From: PFJX01 sp038215555
GTDB lineage: Bacteria > Pseudomonadota > Gammaproteobacteria > Burkholderiales > Thiobacillaceae
Assembly (NCBI GenBank): GCA_038215555.1
Contig: JBBQQT010000051.1
Span: 1 to 20,639, forward strand
Direction of reading: 5' to 3'
Length of the DNA stretch: 20,639 nt
The notes under the pieces were generated by a model that saw only the letters and a list, made by a program, of their open reading frames with translations, was not told where the DNA came from and made no database searches. The translations under genes and the position numbers were made by a program. This document shows positions 1 through 6,723 of this stretch, piece after piece (the first letter of the stretch is position 1; every line of letters starts with the position of its first letter).

Positions 1-2550
1 TTCGAAGCAGCGGGATTTGTTGTAGCGCGGACGATCTTCCAGCGTGCCACCCTGGGCCAATGCCCAGACGACGTGGACGCGACTGGAAAGCACACCAAGG
101 TAATAGGCGTCGTCGAGGGCGATGCAGATCAGCATGTTGTCAGGCGCAATGCCGATGTCGAGGAACTGGAAAACGCGATGCTTGGCGGTTTCGACGGTAG
201 CGATGTAGCGCGGCAGGCCAGTTAGCGTTGCACGCATGACTTTGCGTGGCTCACCAAATATCCACCAGTTATCGCGGTAACTCGCACGGTAGTTCTTGTC
301 ACGCTCGGGTTTTACCGTTTCCAGCACCCGCTGATAGGTGGCTGGCCAGCGTCGGCGAACTTCATCGGCTTCATGCCCAAAAAAGTCGATCAACAGCACG
401 CCGCGTGGCCGGTCGGTCAAATCCTTGCCGTTGCGATAGGGTTTGATCGGCGCGTCGGCTTCAAGCGTGGCACGTTCCGTCGACGTGACGATGAAGCCGG
501 AGCCGTGCAGCTTGAAGCCGGGCGAACTGACAGCGGCATTGGCACGCAATCCTCTGGTTGCCGCGATATTCGCGCCGATCGTCAGATCGGCATGAATTGC
601 GCCAGTTTTTTCCTTCAAAGTCACTTCCAGCCCTTCGCCACCAGCAGCCCGTTCGTCAGTGACCGTCAGCAGCCGGCCTTCGCCTGGCCCCGGCGCGCCG
701 ACGGTCATCGCGATGCGCACCGCTGCGCCGTCACCGCCATCGACCCATGGGTGATCGGGGATGGCGAAGGCGAGATGCAGCTTGCCGAGATGCCGTTCCA
801 GCACGCGGCGGTTGAAGGTCTGGCGCAGGCTGTTGGTGGTGATGAAGCCGAAGCGGCGCAACTTGCCGGCGGCCACCAAGGCGGCTGCCTTGTGCCACCA
901 GAACATGACCAGGTCGGCGGAATCGGGCACTTCGGGGTAGGCGGCGCGCAAGGCTTCGGCATAGGCGTCGCCCAGCGCGGCGCGCATGCTGCCGGCGCCG
1001 ATGAACGGCGGGTTGCCGACGACGTAATCGGCTTCCGGCCATGCCGCCGGCTGCCCATCGGCGAGCACGGCGTCGCGGCATTCGATGTTCTTGAAGTCGC
1101 GCAGCACCGGCTCCGGCGGGCGGACGTTGCCGCGTGTGCGGTAGTGCCATTGCAGGTAGCCGATCCAAAGCACCAGTTCGGCGATGGCGGCGGCGCGCGG
1201 GTTGAGTTCAAGGCCAAGGAACTGGTGCGGGTCCACCGTCAGCCCCTCGGTTTCCAGCCGGCCCTGGGTGTCGCCCAACTGGTCGAGCAGGTCGAGCACT
1301 TCGCCTTCCAGGCGCTTCAGATGTTCCAGCGTGACATAGAGAAAATTGGCCGTGCCGCAGGCGGGATCAAGGATGCGTAGCCGGCAAAGCTGATGCTGGA
1401 AGGCGTGCAGCAGGTCGCGCGCGTCGGCCGGCTTGTCTTCGTGCGCGAGCAGCAGCGCGGCGGCCTGGACGTTGCGCCATTCGGTGCGCAGCGGTTCGAT
1501 GACGGTGGGCAGCACGAGGCGCTCGACGTAGGGGCGCGGGGTGTATTCGGCGCCCAGACTGTGGCGTTCGGCGGGGTCGAGCGAGCGCGTCAGCAGGGTG
1601 CCGAAGATGGCCGGTTCGACCTGTGTCCAGTCGGCCTTGGCGGCGATACGCAGCAGGCCGATCTGGTCGCGGTCCAGCGCCAGCGCGGTGGTGTCCTTGA
1701 ACAGCTTGCCGTTGATGCGCGGCAGCGTCTCGCGCAGGATGACCGAGAAGCCGCCGCGATCCATCTCGCCCCAGAGCGTGGCGACGAGGGGCTGAAACTG
1801 TTCCGGCGCGGCGGCCAGACTGTCGAGCAGGCCGGTGAAGGCGCGCCGGGGTATGAGGCCGACATCTTCGGCGAACATCGAGAACAGGCAGCGGGTGAGG
1901 AAACCGGCGACGACTTCCGGCGCATGCCGGGTTTCCAGCGACTTGGCGATGATGGCGAGTTGATCGGCGATGTCGCGGGTGACGCGGGCGGAGGCGGTGG
2001 CCGGGTCGAGCGAGAGCGGGTCGAGCCAGACGGCGCGCAGCCGGGCGCGGATTTTTTCGTCGCGCAGATCGGCCAGGCGGATGCGGTGCGACCGCGGGTC
2101 GGGAAACGGGGTGTAGGTGGCGCCGGTGCGGCTGAATTCGGCATACAGCTCGATGACGTTGCCGACATCGACGACGAGCAGGAACGGCGGCCTGCTCTCT
2201 TCCGTCGGCAACGCGCGGGCGTAGTTCTCGGCCTGGGCGCGGGCGCGCAGCAGGGCGTCGTCGAAAACCTTGCCGATGGCGGCGTTGAGCCGGGTCTGTT
2301 TGGCTTCAAGGATGAAACAGATGCGCCGGTAGCAGTCGATGAAGCCGTTGGAACTGCTGCCATCGCCATGCCGGAAGATGACGCGACGTTCAAACACATA
2401 GCCGTTGTCGCGCGCATCGTCGCGCGCCGGGTCGGGCGTGGGCAGGTCGAGCAACACGCAAAGCTCGCTGATGAAGAGCTGGTAATTGGCGCGCTCGGAA
2501 CCGCCGGCAGCCTGCCAGCGGGCGATGAAGGTTTCAACGGCGTCGGTCAT
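1..2550 (-). CDS. Type IIG/IIL (MmeI-like) restriction-modification DNA methyltransferase, 3' end outside window
   Basis: An open frame of 850 codons starts at ATG 2550 and runs off the left edge with no stop. The start follows GGGGAG at 8-nt spacing. Visible in the translation: an N-terminal PD-(D/E)XK-like motif (D72, then E82-A83-K84 inside FIDCYRRICFILEAKQ); SAM motif I ILDPACGTANFL near residues 393-404; catalytic motif IV NPPF near 513-516 (VVGNPPFIGAG), typical of N6-adenine (gamma-class) enzymes; then a region like the target-recognition domain, with PYRNGKDLTDRP and, near the edge, LGVLSSRVHVVWAL and DPRYNKSRCFE-like sequence (here DRPRYNKSRCFE). This order, nuclease - helical spacer - methyltransferase - TRD, matches MmeI/type IIL enzymes, where one polypeptide cuts and methylates. 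The C-terminus (probably under 100 residues) lies outside. An orphan methyltransferase with an inactive nuclease is possible, but D and EXK both look intact. No separate R or S gene is visible. Confidence 0.85.
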   Translation of the reverse strand, partial: MTDAVETFIARWQAAGGSERANYQLFISELCVLLDLPTPDPARDDARDNGYVFERRVIFRHGDGSSSNGFIDCYRRICFILEAKQTRLNAAIGKVFDDALLRARAQAENYARALPTEESRPPFLLVVDVGNVIELYAEFSRTGATYTPFPDPRSHRIRLADLRDEKIRARLRAVWLDPLSLDPATASARVTRDIADQLAIIAKSLETRHAPEVVAGFLTRCLFSMFAEDVGLIPRRAFTGLLDSLAAAPEQFQPLVATLWGEMDRGGFSVILRETLPRINGKLFKDTTALALDRDQIGLLRIAAKADWTQVEPAIFGTLLTRSLDPAERHSLGAEYTPRPYVERLVLPTVIEPLRTEWRNVQAAALLLAHEDKPADARDLLHAFQHQLCRLRILDPACGTANFLYVTLEHLKRLEGEVLDLLDQLGDTQGRLETEGLTVDPHQFLGLELNPRAAAIAELVLWIGYLQWHYRTRGNVRPPEPVLRDFKNIECRDAVLADGQPAAWPEADYVVGNPPFIGAGSMRAALGDAYAEALRAAYPEVPDSADLVMFWWHKAAALVAAGKLRRFGFITTNSLRQTFNRRVLERHLGKLHLAFAIPDHPWVDGGDGAAVRIAMTVGAPGPGEGRLLTVTDERAAGGEGLEVTLKEKTGAIHADLTIGANIAATRGLRANAAVSSPGFKLHGSGFIVTSTERATLEADAPIKPYRNGKDLTDRPRGVLLIDFFGHEADEVRRRWPATYQRVLETVKPERDKNYRASYRDNWWIFGEPRKVMRATLTGLPRYIATVETAKHRVFQFLDIGIAPDNMLICIALDDAYYLGVLSSRVHVVWALAQGGTLEDRPRYNKSRCFE

Positions 2551-2622
2551 GCAGTGTTCTCCCCGGGACGCGGGAGTATGCCGGATGCCGTCGATCTGCC
2601 GTAGGGGCGGCGTTGACGGCAC

Positions 2623-2654
2623 AAAAAAAGGCCCGCAGTGCTGCACTGCGGGCC
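2623..2654 (-). terminator. Rho-independent terminator of the multiheme cytochrome gene
   Basis: A perfect 11-bp stem GGCCCGCAGTG / CACTGCGGGCC (2630-2640 with 2644-2654) has a 3-nt loop. On the minus strand it is followed by seven T residues (A run at 2623-2629). It lies 36 nt past the cytochrome stop codon and separates that gene from the co-directional methyltransferase, which therefore needs its own promoter in the ~70 bp before its start. Confidence 0.9.
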
Positions 2655-2689
2655 TGAAAGACTTGCCGACTCCCTGTTACATGCTCGGG

Positions 2690-4840
2690 TCAGTCACCAC
2701 GTGGGCCGTTATGGCAGTCGTAGCAACCCACCTTCTGGCCTGCTGTGTAATTCACCGTCTTGCCGTCGGCGTTGAAGCTGCGTGCGGTTTTGACCGTGGA
2801 CAGGACGCCGCCCCGGTAATCCGCACCATGACAGTAGGCGCAGGCAGTGGCGTCCTTCTTGGCGTAGTCCTCGTGCTTGCTTACCCAGGCGCTGCCGACG
2901 GTATGCATGCCGTGTGGGCCGCCGGTGGCGGTGGTGGGCACCGACTTGTGGCAGGCCGTACATTCAGAGATGGTGCCAGGGCGACCCTGGACGTCTAGGG
3001 ACAGCAGGTTGTCATTGCGGTGCGAACTCGGGTACTCGGCATGGGTTGCGCCGTGACAGGCTTCGCATTGCAAACCACCGTGGCCCTTGCTCATCCGGAA
3101 CAGCGAGAAGCCCGCAGCCGGCGTGTTCGGGTTGCTGGCATAACGGGTATCGACCCACTTCTTCAGGATGCCGGTGGCTGATACGGCGGCGAGTTCACGC
3201 TTGCCGTCGTGGTGACAGGCCTGGCAATTGGGCTGATCCAGCCAGCCGACCCGGCCGGCGCGGCCGACATTGGACATGGTGCCGTGACAGGCCTGGCAAT
3301 CCATCGTGGCTTTGCCGTTGGCATCGACCGCGTCACCCATGGCACCACGCAAACACTTGGTCTCGGAGCCGGGGTGGCACTGGTAGCAGGCGCTGCGGTT
3401 GGTGATGCTGTCGAGCAGGACGCCGGTCTTGGCATCCTTGACCTTGGCGTGGTGGCCGTGGATGACCTCGGTCAGTGGCTTCAGACCGGCAACGCCGGTG
3501 CCGGGCAGGGCGTTCGATGCGTGGCAGGTTGCGCACAGAATGGGTTTACCCTGATTCACCGTGGCCAGTAATCCGGACGGCGAGTAGCCCTTGGCCAGCA
3601 ATGCGCTGGCATAGGCGGCTTTGCCCAACTGCTTTTCGTCATGCAGGCGCAGCACGTTCATCTTGAAGTCTCGTTCCGGGTCGAGCTGGTTGACCCAGCC
3701 GGCTTTCGGCATGGCGTCAGCGGGAGAACCGGAGGCATGGCAACTGGCGCAGCTCATCTCGTCGGATACCGGCAGCACCACGCGCGCCTGAGCCAGCACC
3801 TTGCCGGTAGTGTCGCGCGCCACCACCTTGACCAGCGGATACGGATTGAACTTGCCGGCGTCGTCGTAAGGCGTGATGGGAATGCCTTCGGCCAGGAACA
3901 TCTTGTCGGTGGCATTGAAGCCCATCGGCTGCGGCACGGTTGAGGCCGTCATGTTGCCGGTGAGGCCGGTTTCCGGTGCTGGTTCAACACCAAACAGGGC
4001 CTTCGCGTATTGCCAGAAATTGCTCTTGTTGCCGGAACTGCTGTTGATCGAGCCATCCGGATCGGCCATCGCTTCATAGGACAGCGATACGCCCTGCGTG
4101 ACCACCTGGGTGGAGGTGTTGTTGACCAATTGCGCGCGCAGGTTGTTATACGGCGGCAGAATGGCAAACACCGAGTAGTCGCCATCCATGCAGTGCATGC
4201 CCAGATCGTTCCAGGCAAGCAGCGTATAGCCGCTCAGTGTGGCGCCGCCGCCGGGGGGCGTGGTGGCGGCTTGCACGGTGATCTGCAGGACGATGGACTG
4301 GCGACTGTCGCGCACCGTCATCAGCGTGTTGCCGACTGCCTTGGCTTTCACCTGGATGGTGTTGTCGCTCAGGCTGGCGCTGGCGATATTGGTGTTGGGA
4401 CTGGTGATGGAAACGCTTCCGACTGCGTTGCTGAGGTTGAATACGCCGGTCTGGCTGGGGATCAACAGCAGATTGCCGGGCGAGACGGTCAGGCCGGTAC
4501 CTGGGGTTGGCGGCGGATTGCCACTCGCCGCGGTAACCTGAACCGTGACCTGAACGCTTTTCTTTTTGTCCTTGACAGTGATTTTTGTACTGCCGACCGC
4601 CTTGCCGCTGATTTTCAGCAGCCCATTGTCCATCTTGGCCGTGGCGATTTTTTCGTTGGCGGTGCTGACCTTGATGCTGCCGCTGGCGTTGGATACCTTG
4701 GCGGTGACTTGCTTGCCGGCCTGGACGCTCAAGGTGGTGGGGGTGACGGACAGGGTTTTCTTGGCTTCATCGGCCAGAACCGCGCCGATCAATAGAAACA
4801 GTGGCAAGAGCAGCCACCGGATATTGAACGTACTTGGCAT
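2690..4840 (-). CDS. Secreted nine-heme c-type cytochrome with two N-terminal Ig-like (BIG2-type) domains
   Basis: 716 residues. A signal peptide is evident (basic start, LLLPLFLLIGAVLA, predicted cleavage near 23). Two similar beta-rich repeats follow at about 28-103 and 116-191 (SVTPTTLSVQAG... and TVSPGNLLLIPSQ..., each ending in a KAVG-S/N-T-x-x-TV turn), as in BIG2-type Ig domains. They are separated by a Pro/Gly linker, with a second linker (TTPPGGGA) before an uncharacterised segment beginning LLAWNDLGMHCMDGDYSV. Nine CXXCH heme motifs start at C364, C436, C485, C515, C539, C592, C627, C667 and C706. Many spare histidines (e.g. HGHHAK at 461-466) could be distal ligands. The product should be exported and mature in the periplasm or on the cell surface as an electron carrier. 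The Ig domains suggest surface or matrix attachment (inference). No partner porin or quinol oxidase gene is in view, so extracellular electron transfer is possible but unproven. The start follows a near-perfect SD. Confidence 0.88.
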   Translation of the reverse strand: MPSTFNIRWLLLPLFLLIGAVLADEAKKTLSVTPTTLSVQAGKQVTAKVSNASGSIKVSTANEKIATAKMDNGLLKISGKAVGSTKITVKDKKKSVQVTVQVTAASGNPPPTPGTGLTVSPGNLLLIPSQTGVFNLSNAVGSVSITSPNTNIASASLSDNTIQVKAKAVGNTLMTVRDSRQSIVLQITVQAATTPPGGGATLSGYTLLAWNDLGMHCMDGDYSVFAILPPYNNLRAQLVNNTSTQVVTQGVSLSYEAMADPDGSINSSSGNKSNFWQYAKALFGVEPAPETGLTGNMTASTVPQPMGFNATDKMFLAEGIPITPYDDAGKFNPYPLVKVVARDTTGKVLAQARVVLPVSDEMSCASCHASGSPADAMPKAGWVNQLDPERDFKMNVLRLHDEKQLGKAAYASALLAKGYSPSGLLATVNQGKPILCATCHASNALPGTGVAGLKPLTEVIHGHHAKVKDAKTGVLLDSITNRSACYQCHPGSETKCLRGAMGDAVDANGKATMDCQACHGTMSNVGRAGRVGWLDQPNCQACHHDGKRELAAVSATGILKKWVDTRYASNPNTPAAGFSLFRMSKGHGGLQCEACHGATHAEYPSSHRNDNLLSLDVQGRPGTISECTACHKSVPTTATGGPHGMHTVGSAWVSKHEDYAKKDATACAYCHGADYRGGVLSTVKTARSFNADGKTVNYTAGQKVGCYDCHNGPRGD

Positions 4841-4844
4841 GACA

Positions 4845-4852
4845 ACCTCCTT
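4845..4852 (-). promoter_or_regulatory. Strong Shine-Dalgarno of the cytochrome gene
   Basis: AAGGAGGT on the minus strand lies 4 nt before ATG 4840 and fixes the start. It is among the best ribosome binding sites in the window and suggests the cytochrome is made at high level. Confidence 0.85.
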
Positions 4853-4887
4853 GGTTGAGTATGGGAAGTGCTGATCAATTCAGTTTT

Positions 4888-4957
4888 CGTCATTCCGGCG
4901 AAAGCCGGAATCCAGTGAAATCAACGACCTGGACCCTGGATTTCGCCGGGTGACGAA
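4888..4957. repeat. REP-like imperfect palindrome
   Basis: The left arm (4888-4915) contains the hairpin ATTCCGGC-GAAA-GCCGGAAT followed by CCAG. The right arm (4929-4957) is a diverged inverted copy, CTGGACCCTGGATTTCGCC then GGGTGACG. The pattern resembles the REP-type sequence (GTCATTCCGGCG...GCCGGAATCCAG) scattered in many proteobacterial intergenic regions. A more degenerate relative lies at 12551-12610. It sits in the leader/upstream region of the cytochrome gene. Confidence 0.75.
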
Positions 4958-4979
4958 TTAATCAGTGGTTACAAACGGG

Positions 4980-4996
4980 CATGGAACGCTTCCATG
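4980..4996. repeat. Short perfect inverted repeat upstream of the CTTAAG array
   Basis: CATGGAA-CGC-TTCCATG, a 7-bp perfect dyad 25 bp before the first CTTAA half-site. It could be an operator or simply a chance hairpin. No known factor is assigned. Confidence 0.4.
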
Positions 4997-5020
4997 TTGC
5001 GGCGATGTTGCGTCCCTTAC

Positions 5021-5059
5021 CTTAACAAGGTCTTAAGGCAAGCTTAAGAACGTCTTAAG
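5021..5059 (+). promoter_or_regulatory. Four-half-site CTTAAG array (PmrA/QseB-type response-regulator boxes)
   Basis: CTTAAC at 5021, CTTAAG at 5032, CTTAAG at 5043 and CTTAAG at 5054, each separated by exactly 5 nt. The period is therefore 11 bp and all sites face the same side of the helix. This is the arrangement of PmrA/QseB-family boxes (CTTAA-N5-CTTAA direct repeats), here doubled. It ends 11 bp before the ATG of the response-regulator remnant, as expected for an autoregulated two-component operon. The full-length regulator is absent here, so the array could only be read by a paralogue encoded elsewhere. Confidence 0.7.
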
Positions 5060-5070
5060 ATACTGGCGTC

Positions 5071-5424
5071 ATGCGAATCCTGATCATTGAAGACGACCCG
5101 CAACTGGGGGATGGCCTTTTTAGCGGCCTGAAATCGCTCGGTTTCTCCCCGGACTGGGTCCGCGATGCCAGGCATACCTGCCGCGCAGTGTGCGACGCTG
5201 GGCCAGCGCTTCAACCGGCTGGATCAACCGGCTGGATCAGCCGGATGGATCAGCCGGATGGCTCCGGCGTTGGACTGGGGCTTTCCATTGTTTTGCGCAT
5301 CGCCGAACAATATCGCGGTAGCGTGGCATTCGGGCCGGGGCTGGATGGACGTGGTCTGGCGGTGACTGTGGAACTGCCCGGCACAACAAATTCTGTCGGA
5401 GCAGCGTCTGAAAACAGCAATTGA
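5071..5424 (+). pseudogene. Deletion-fused remnant of an OmpR-family response regulator and its histidine kinase
   Basis: The 117-codon frame begins as a receiver domain (MRILIIEDDPQLGDGLF, acidic pocket E7-D8-D9, continuing to about WVRDA at 29-33), then departs from the family before the phosphoacceptor Asp. The rest of the receiver, the DNA-binding domain and the kinase sensor, HisKA and most of HATPase are missing. From 5168 another frame reads PGIPAAQ...LGQRFNRLDQP, like the kinase G1/F boxes (GPGIP, F-x-RF). After a 13-bp tandem repeat the kinase sequence returns to the first frame as DGSGVGLGLSIVLRIAEQY (G2 box) and runs to the C-terminus. QseBC/PmrAB-type parents are most likely given the CTTAAG array upstream. 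The product cannot phosphotransfer or bind DNA. An alternative, a functional microprotein, is unlikely. Confidence 0.82.
5215..5261 (+). repeat. 13-bp tandem repeat causing a frameshift in the kinase remnant
   Basis: Units CCGGCTGGATCAA (5215), CCGGCTGGATCAG (5228), CCGGATGGATCAG (5241) and a partial CCGGATGG (5254). Removing two units (26 nt) restores a continuous kinase reading FNRLDQPDGSGVGLGLS, so the repeat looks like a slippage or duplication product. Confidence 0.8.
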
Positions 5425-5558
5425 TGCCATTCTTTTCACATAAGAGGCATTTATCGGAACAAATAGCGACGAACCAAGCTATTTAGCCAAGCTGTATTCG
5501 CAAACTGTGTTGCTGGGATTCGCCGATGCCTGTTTCAGTGTAGAGGGGTGGCCTACCA
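5425..5558. other. Non-coding stretch after the two-component remnant
   Basis: No convincing gene on either strand. The stretch is AT-richer than its surroundings, with no family-like protein and no terminator hairpin with a T run. It probably belongs to the decayed region between the kinase remnant and the TIR element. Confidence 0.5.
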
Positions 5559-5863
5559 AGGGGCTGTCCCTGAATAACCTGGACATTCTGGACTGCACTG
5601 GTGGGCGCGCTGCCACGTTGCCGGCCGCTTGCGGGGAATGCCGTGCTGCGCGGCCGGCGCCTTGCATCGCATCCCACCAGTACACCCATAACCCTAGAAA
5701 GCTCAGTTGGATCCCATGTAGGTGCGAATTTATTCGCATAATCAATGCTTTATGTGCGAATGAATTCGCACCTAGGTCACGCGCAATGCTTTGATACGTA
5801 ACGATTTAATCCGTCAACAGAGGAATCAAGGATAACTATCCAGATTATTCACGGACAGCCCCT
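5559..5863. mobile_element. 305-bp MITE-like element with ~27-bp terminal inverted repeats
   Basis: The left end (5559-5585) begins AGGGGCTGTCCCTGAATAA. The right end (5837-5863), read on the other strand, begins AGGGGCTGTCCGTGAATAA. The two match at 24 of 27 positions. No transposase is encoded inside: the short frames are not family-like and one spans the palindrome. This suggests a non-autonomous element or an insertion-sequence remnant reduced to its ends. No clear target-site duplication is visible (flanks ctacca / aagcgg). A long hyphenated palindrome lies inside it at 5720-5773. The parent IS family was not identified. Confidence 0.6.
5720..5773. repeat. Long hyphenated palindrome (GGTGCGAAT...ATTCGCACC)
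   Basis: The left arm 5720-5741 (AGGTGCGAATTTATTCGCA then TAA) pairs with the right arm 5750-5773 (TTATGTGCGAATGAATTCGC then ACCT) across an 8-nt loop, with one mismatch and a 2-nt bulge. Each arm itself holds the inverted motif TGCGAATT/ATTCGCA, so it could form a cruciform or a nested hairpin. Similar TGCGAATTCATTCGCAC sequences recur between genes in beta- and gammaproteobacteria (recollection, not checked). Confidence 0.75.
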
Positions 5864-6052
5864 AAGCGGGATGCAAGGCAATAGTCATGCAAAAACCGAT
5901 TTTTCCGGCCAGACCCCAGCATGCGCGCGGGTTGGCGCTCAGCGAAACAGGGGATACCACGGTTAATCCGCTCTGTTTTCCCTGTTTGAATATGCCGTGA
6001 CGGCGAAACACGCGTTACCATATGACCAATTTAATGACCAACAGGAGCGGGC
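5864..6052. other. Upstream region of the toxin-antitoxin operon
   Basis: No gene seen. It contains an inverted repeat AAACAGGG (5945-5952) / CCCTGTTT (5980-5987) with a 27-nt centre, and further down the direct repeat listed separately. The promoter of the downstream pair should lie here, but no convincing -35/-10 pair was found. Confidence 0.4.
6022..6041 (+). promoter_or_regulatory. Direct repeat, candidate antitoxin operator
   Basis: ATGACCAA occurs at 6022-6029 and again at 6034-6041, a 12-bp period, immediately before the antitoxin SD (AGGAG at 6043-6047). Phd/YefM antitoxins repress their own promoter through repeated sites. Assignment here is by position only. Confidence 0.45.
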
Positions 6053-6286
6053 ATGAACACGGTCACACTTGCAGACGCCAAGACACATCTAAGCCACCTG
6101 CTAGACCAAGTTGAAGCCGGGGAAGAAGTTGTCATCACTCGGCGTGGTCACCCGATTGCCCGCATCACTTCTATTGAAAAACCCAAGCAACCCATGAAGT
6201 CGCTCGCAGAATTCCGCGGCAGCATGCCCGGCTGGCGCAAGTCCAGTGCCGAACTGGTTCAGGAAATGCGAGAAGAAGAACTTTAA
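6053..6286 (+). CDS. Phd/YefM-family antitoxin
   Basis: 77 residues. The N-terminus MNTVTLADAKTHLSHLLDQV followed by AGEEVVITRRGHPIARI is the standard Phd/YefM fold: a DNA-binding dimer formed by the first ~50 residues. The C-terminal part (LAEFRGSMPGWRKSSAELVQEM) should be the flexible segment that covers the toxin active site. The start is supported by AGGAG 5 nt upstream. The stop TAA shares one base with the toxin ATG (TAATG), so translation is coupled. The expected role is to neutralise the adjacent PIN toxin and autorepress the operon. Phd-type antitoxins paired with PIN (VapC) toxins are well known, so vapB would also be an acceptable label. Confidence 0.93.
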   Translation: MNTVTLADAKTHLSHLLDQVEAGEEVVITRRGHPIARITSIEKPKQPMKSLAEFRGSMPGWRKSSAELVQEMREEEL

Positions 6287-6723
6287 TGCTGTACTTCGAC
6301 ACGAGCATCCTGGCGCCGCTCATCCTCAAAGAAGCCACGAGTGAGCAAGTCGAAAGTTTCGTTGCAAAACTTCCAGTTGGTGAGATTTATATCAGCCACT
6401 GGACGCGCGTCGAGTTTGCCAGCCTGATTTCTCGCGAGGTCAGGATGGGCGGGCTTGCGGAAATCGATGCTTTAGCTGCCATCGGCCAATTTGATGGACT
6501 GGTGGCCGATTCTTGTCAGGTGCTGATACCTGGGGTGAGCGATTTTGAGTTGGCGAAGCGCTTTGTGCAGCAATTCGCCACCAAGTTGCGGGCTGGAGAT
6601 GCCTTGCACTTGGCCATCGCCAGTAACCAAGGTGCCAAGGTTGTTTACTCCTTGGATGAAGGTCTACTGGCGGCTGCCAAAATACTCAAAATCCAAGGCA
6701 GCCGGGGCATCAAGTCATCGTAA
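6286..6723 (+). CDS. vapC: VapC-family PIN-domain ribonuclease toxin
   Basis: 145 residues, usual VapC length. The PIN acidic residues are all present: D5 (MLYFDTSIL), E43 (WTRVEFASL), D105 (LRAGDALHLA) and D124 (YSLDEGLLAAA). They coordinate Mg/Mn for endoribonuclease cleavage, in known VapCs usually of initiator tRNA or the sarcin-ricin loop. The target here cannot be read from sequence. It overlaps the antitoxin stop by 1 nt and converges on prfB, whose stop is 38 nt away, with no terminator seen between them. The intact active site suggests a live module in an otherwise decayed patch. Confidence 0.93.
   Translation: MLYFDTSILAPLILKEATSEQVESFVAKLPVGEIYISHWTRVEFASLISREVRMGGLAEIDALAAIGQFDGLVADSCQVLIPGVSDFELAKRFVQQFATKLRAGDALHLAIASNQGAKVVYSLDEGLLAAAKILKIQGSRGIKSS

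Noticed and set aside
373..1380. Plus-strand 335-codon open frame
   Set aside because: Antisense to the methyltransferase gene; its low-complexity translation matches no family, whereas the minus strand carries clear motifs.
1393..2604. Plus-strand 403-codon open frame
   Set aside because: Antisense shadow of the methyltransferase N-terminal half, Gly/Arg/Val-rich composition typical of GC-rich complementary frames.
5215..5261. Possible CRISPR or direct-repeat array
   Set aside because: Units are contiguous 13-mers without spacers, inside a gene remnant.
5479..5794. Overlapping small frames on both strands in the TIR element
   Set aside because: They run through the inverted repeats and palindrome, have no SD and no family resemblance; treated as non-coding.
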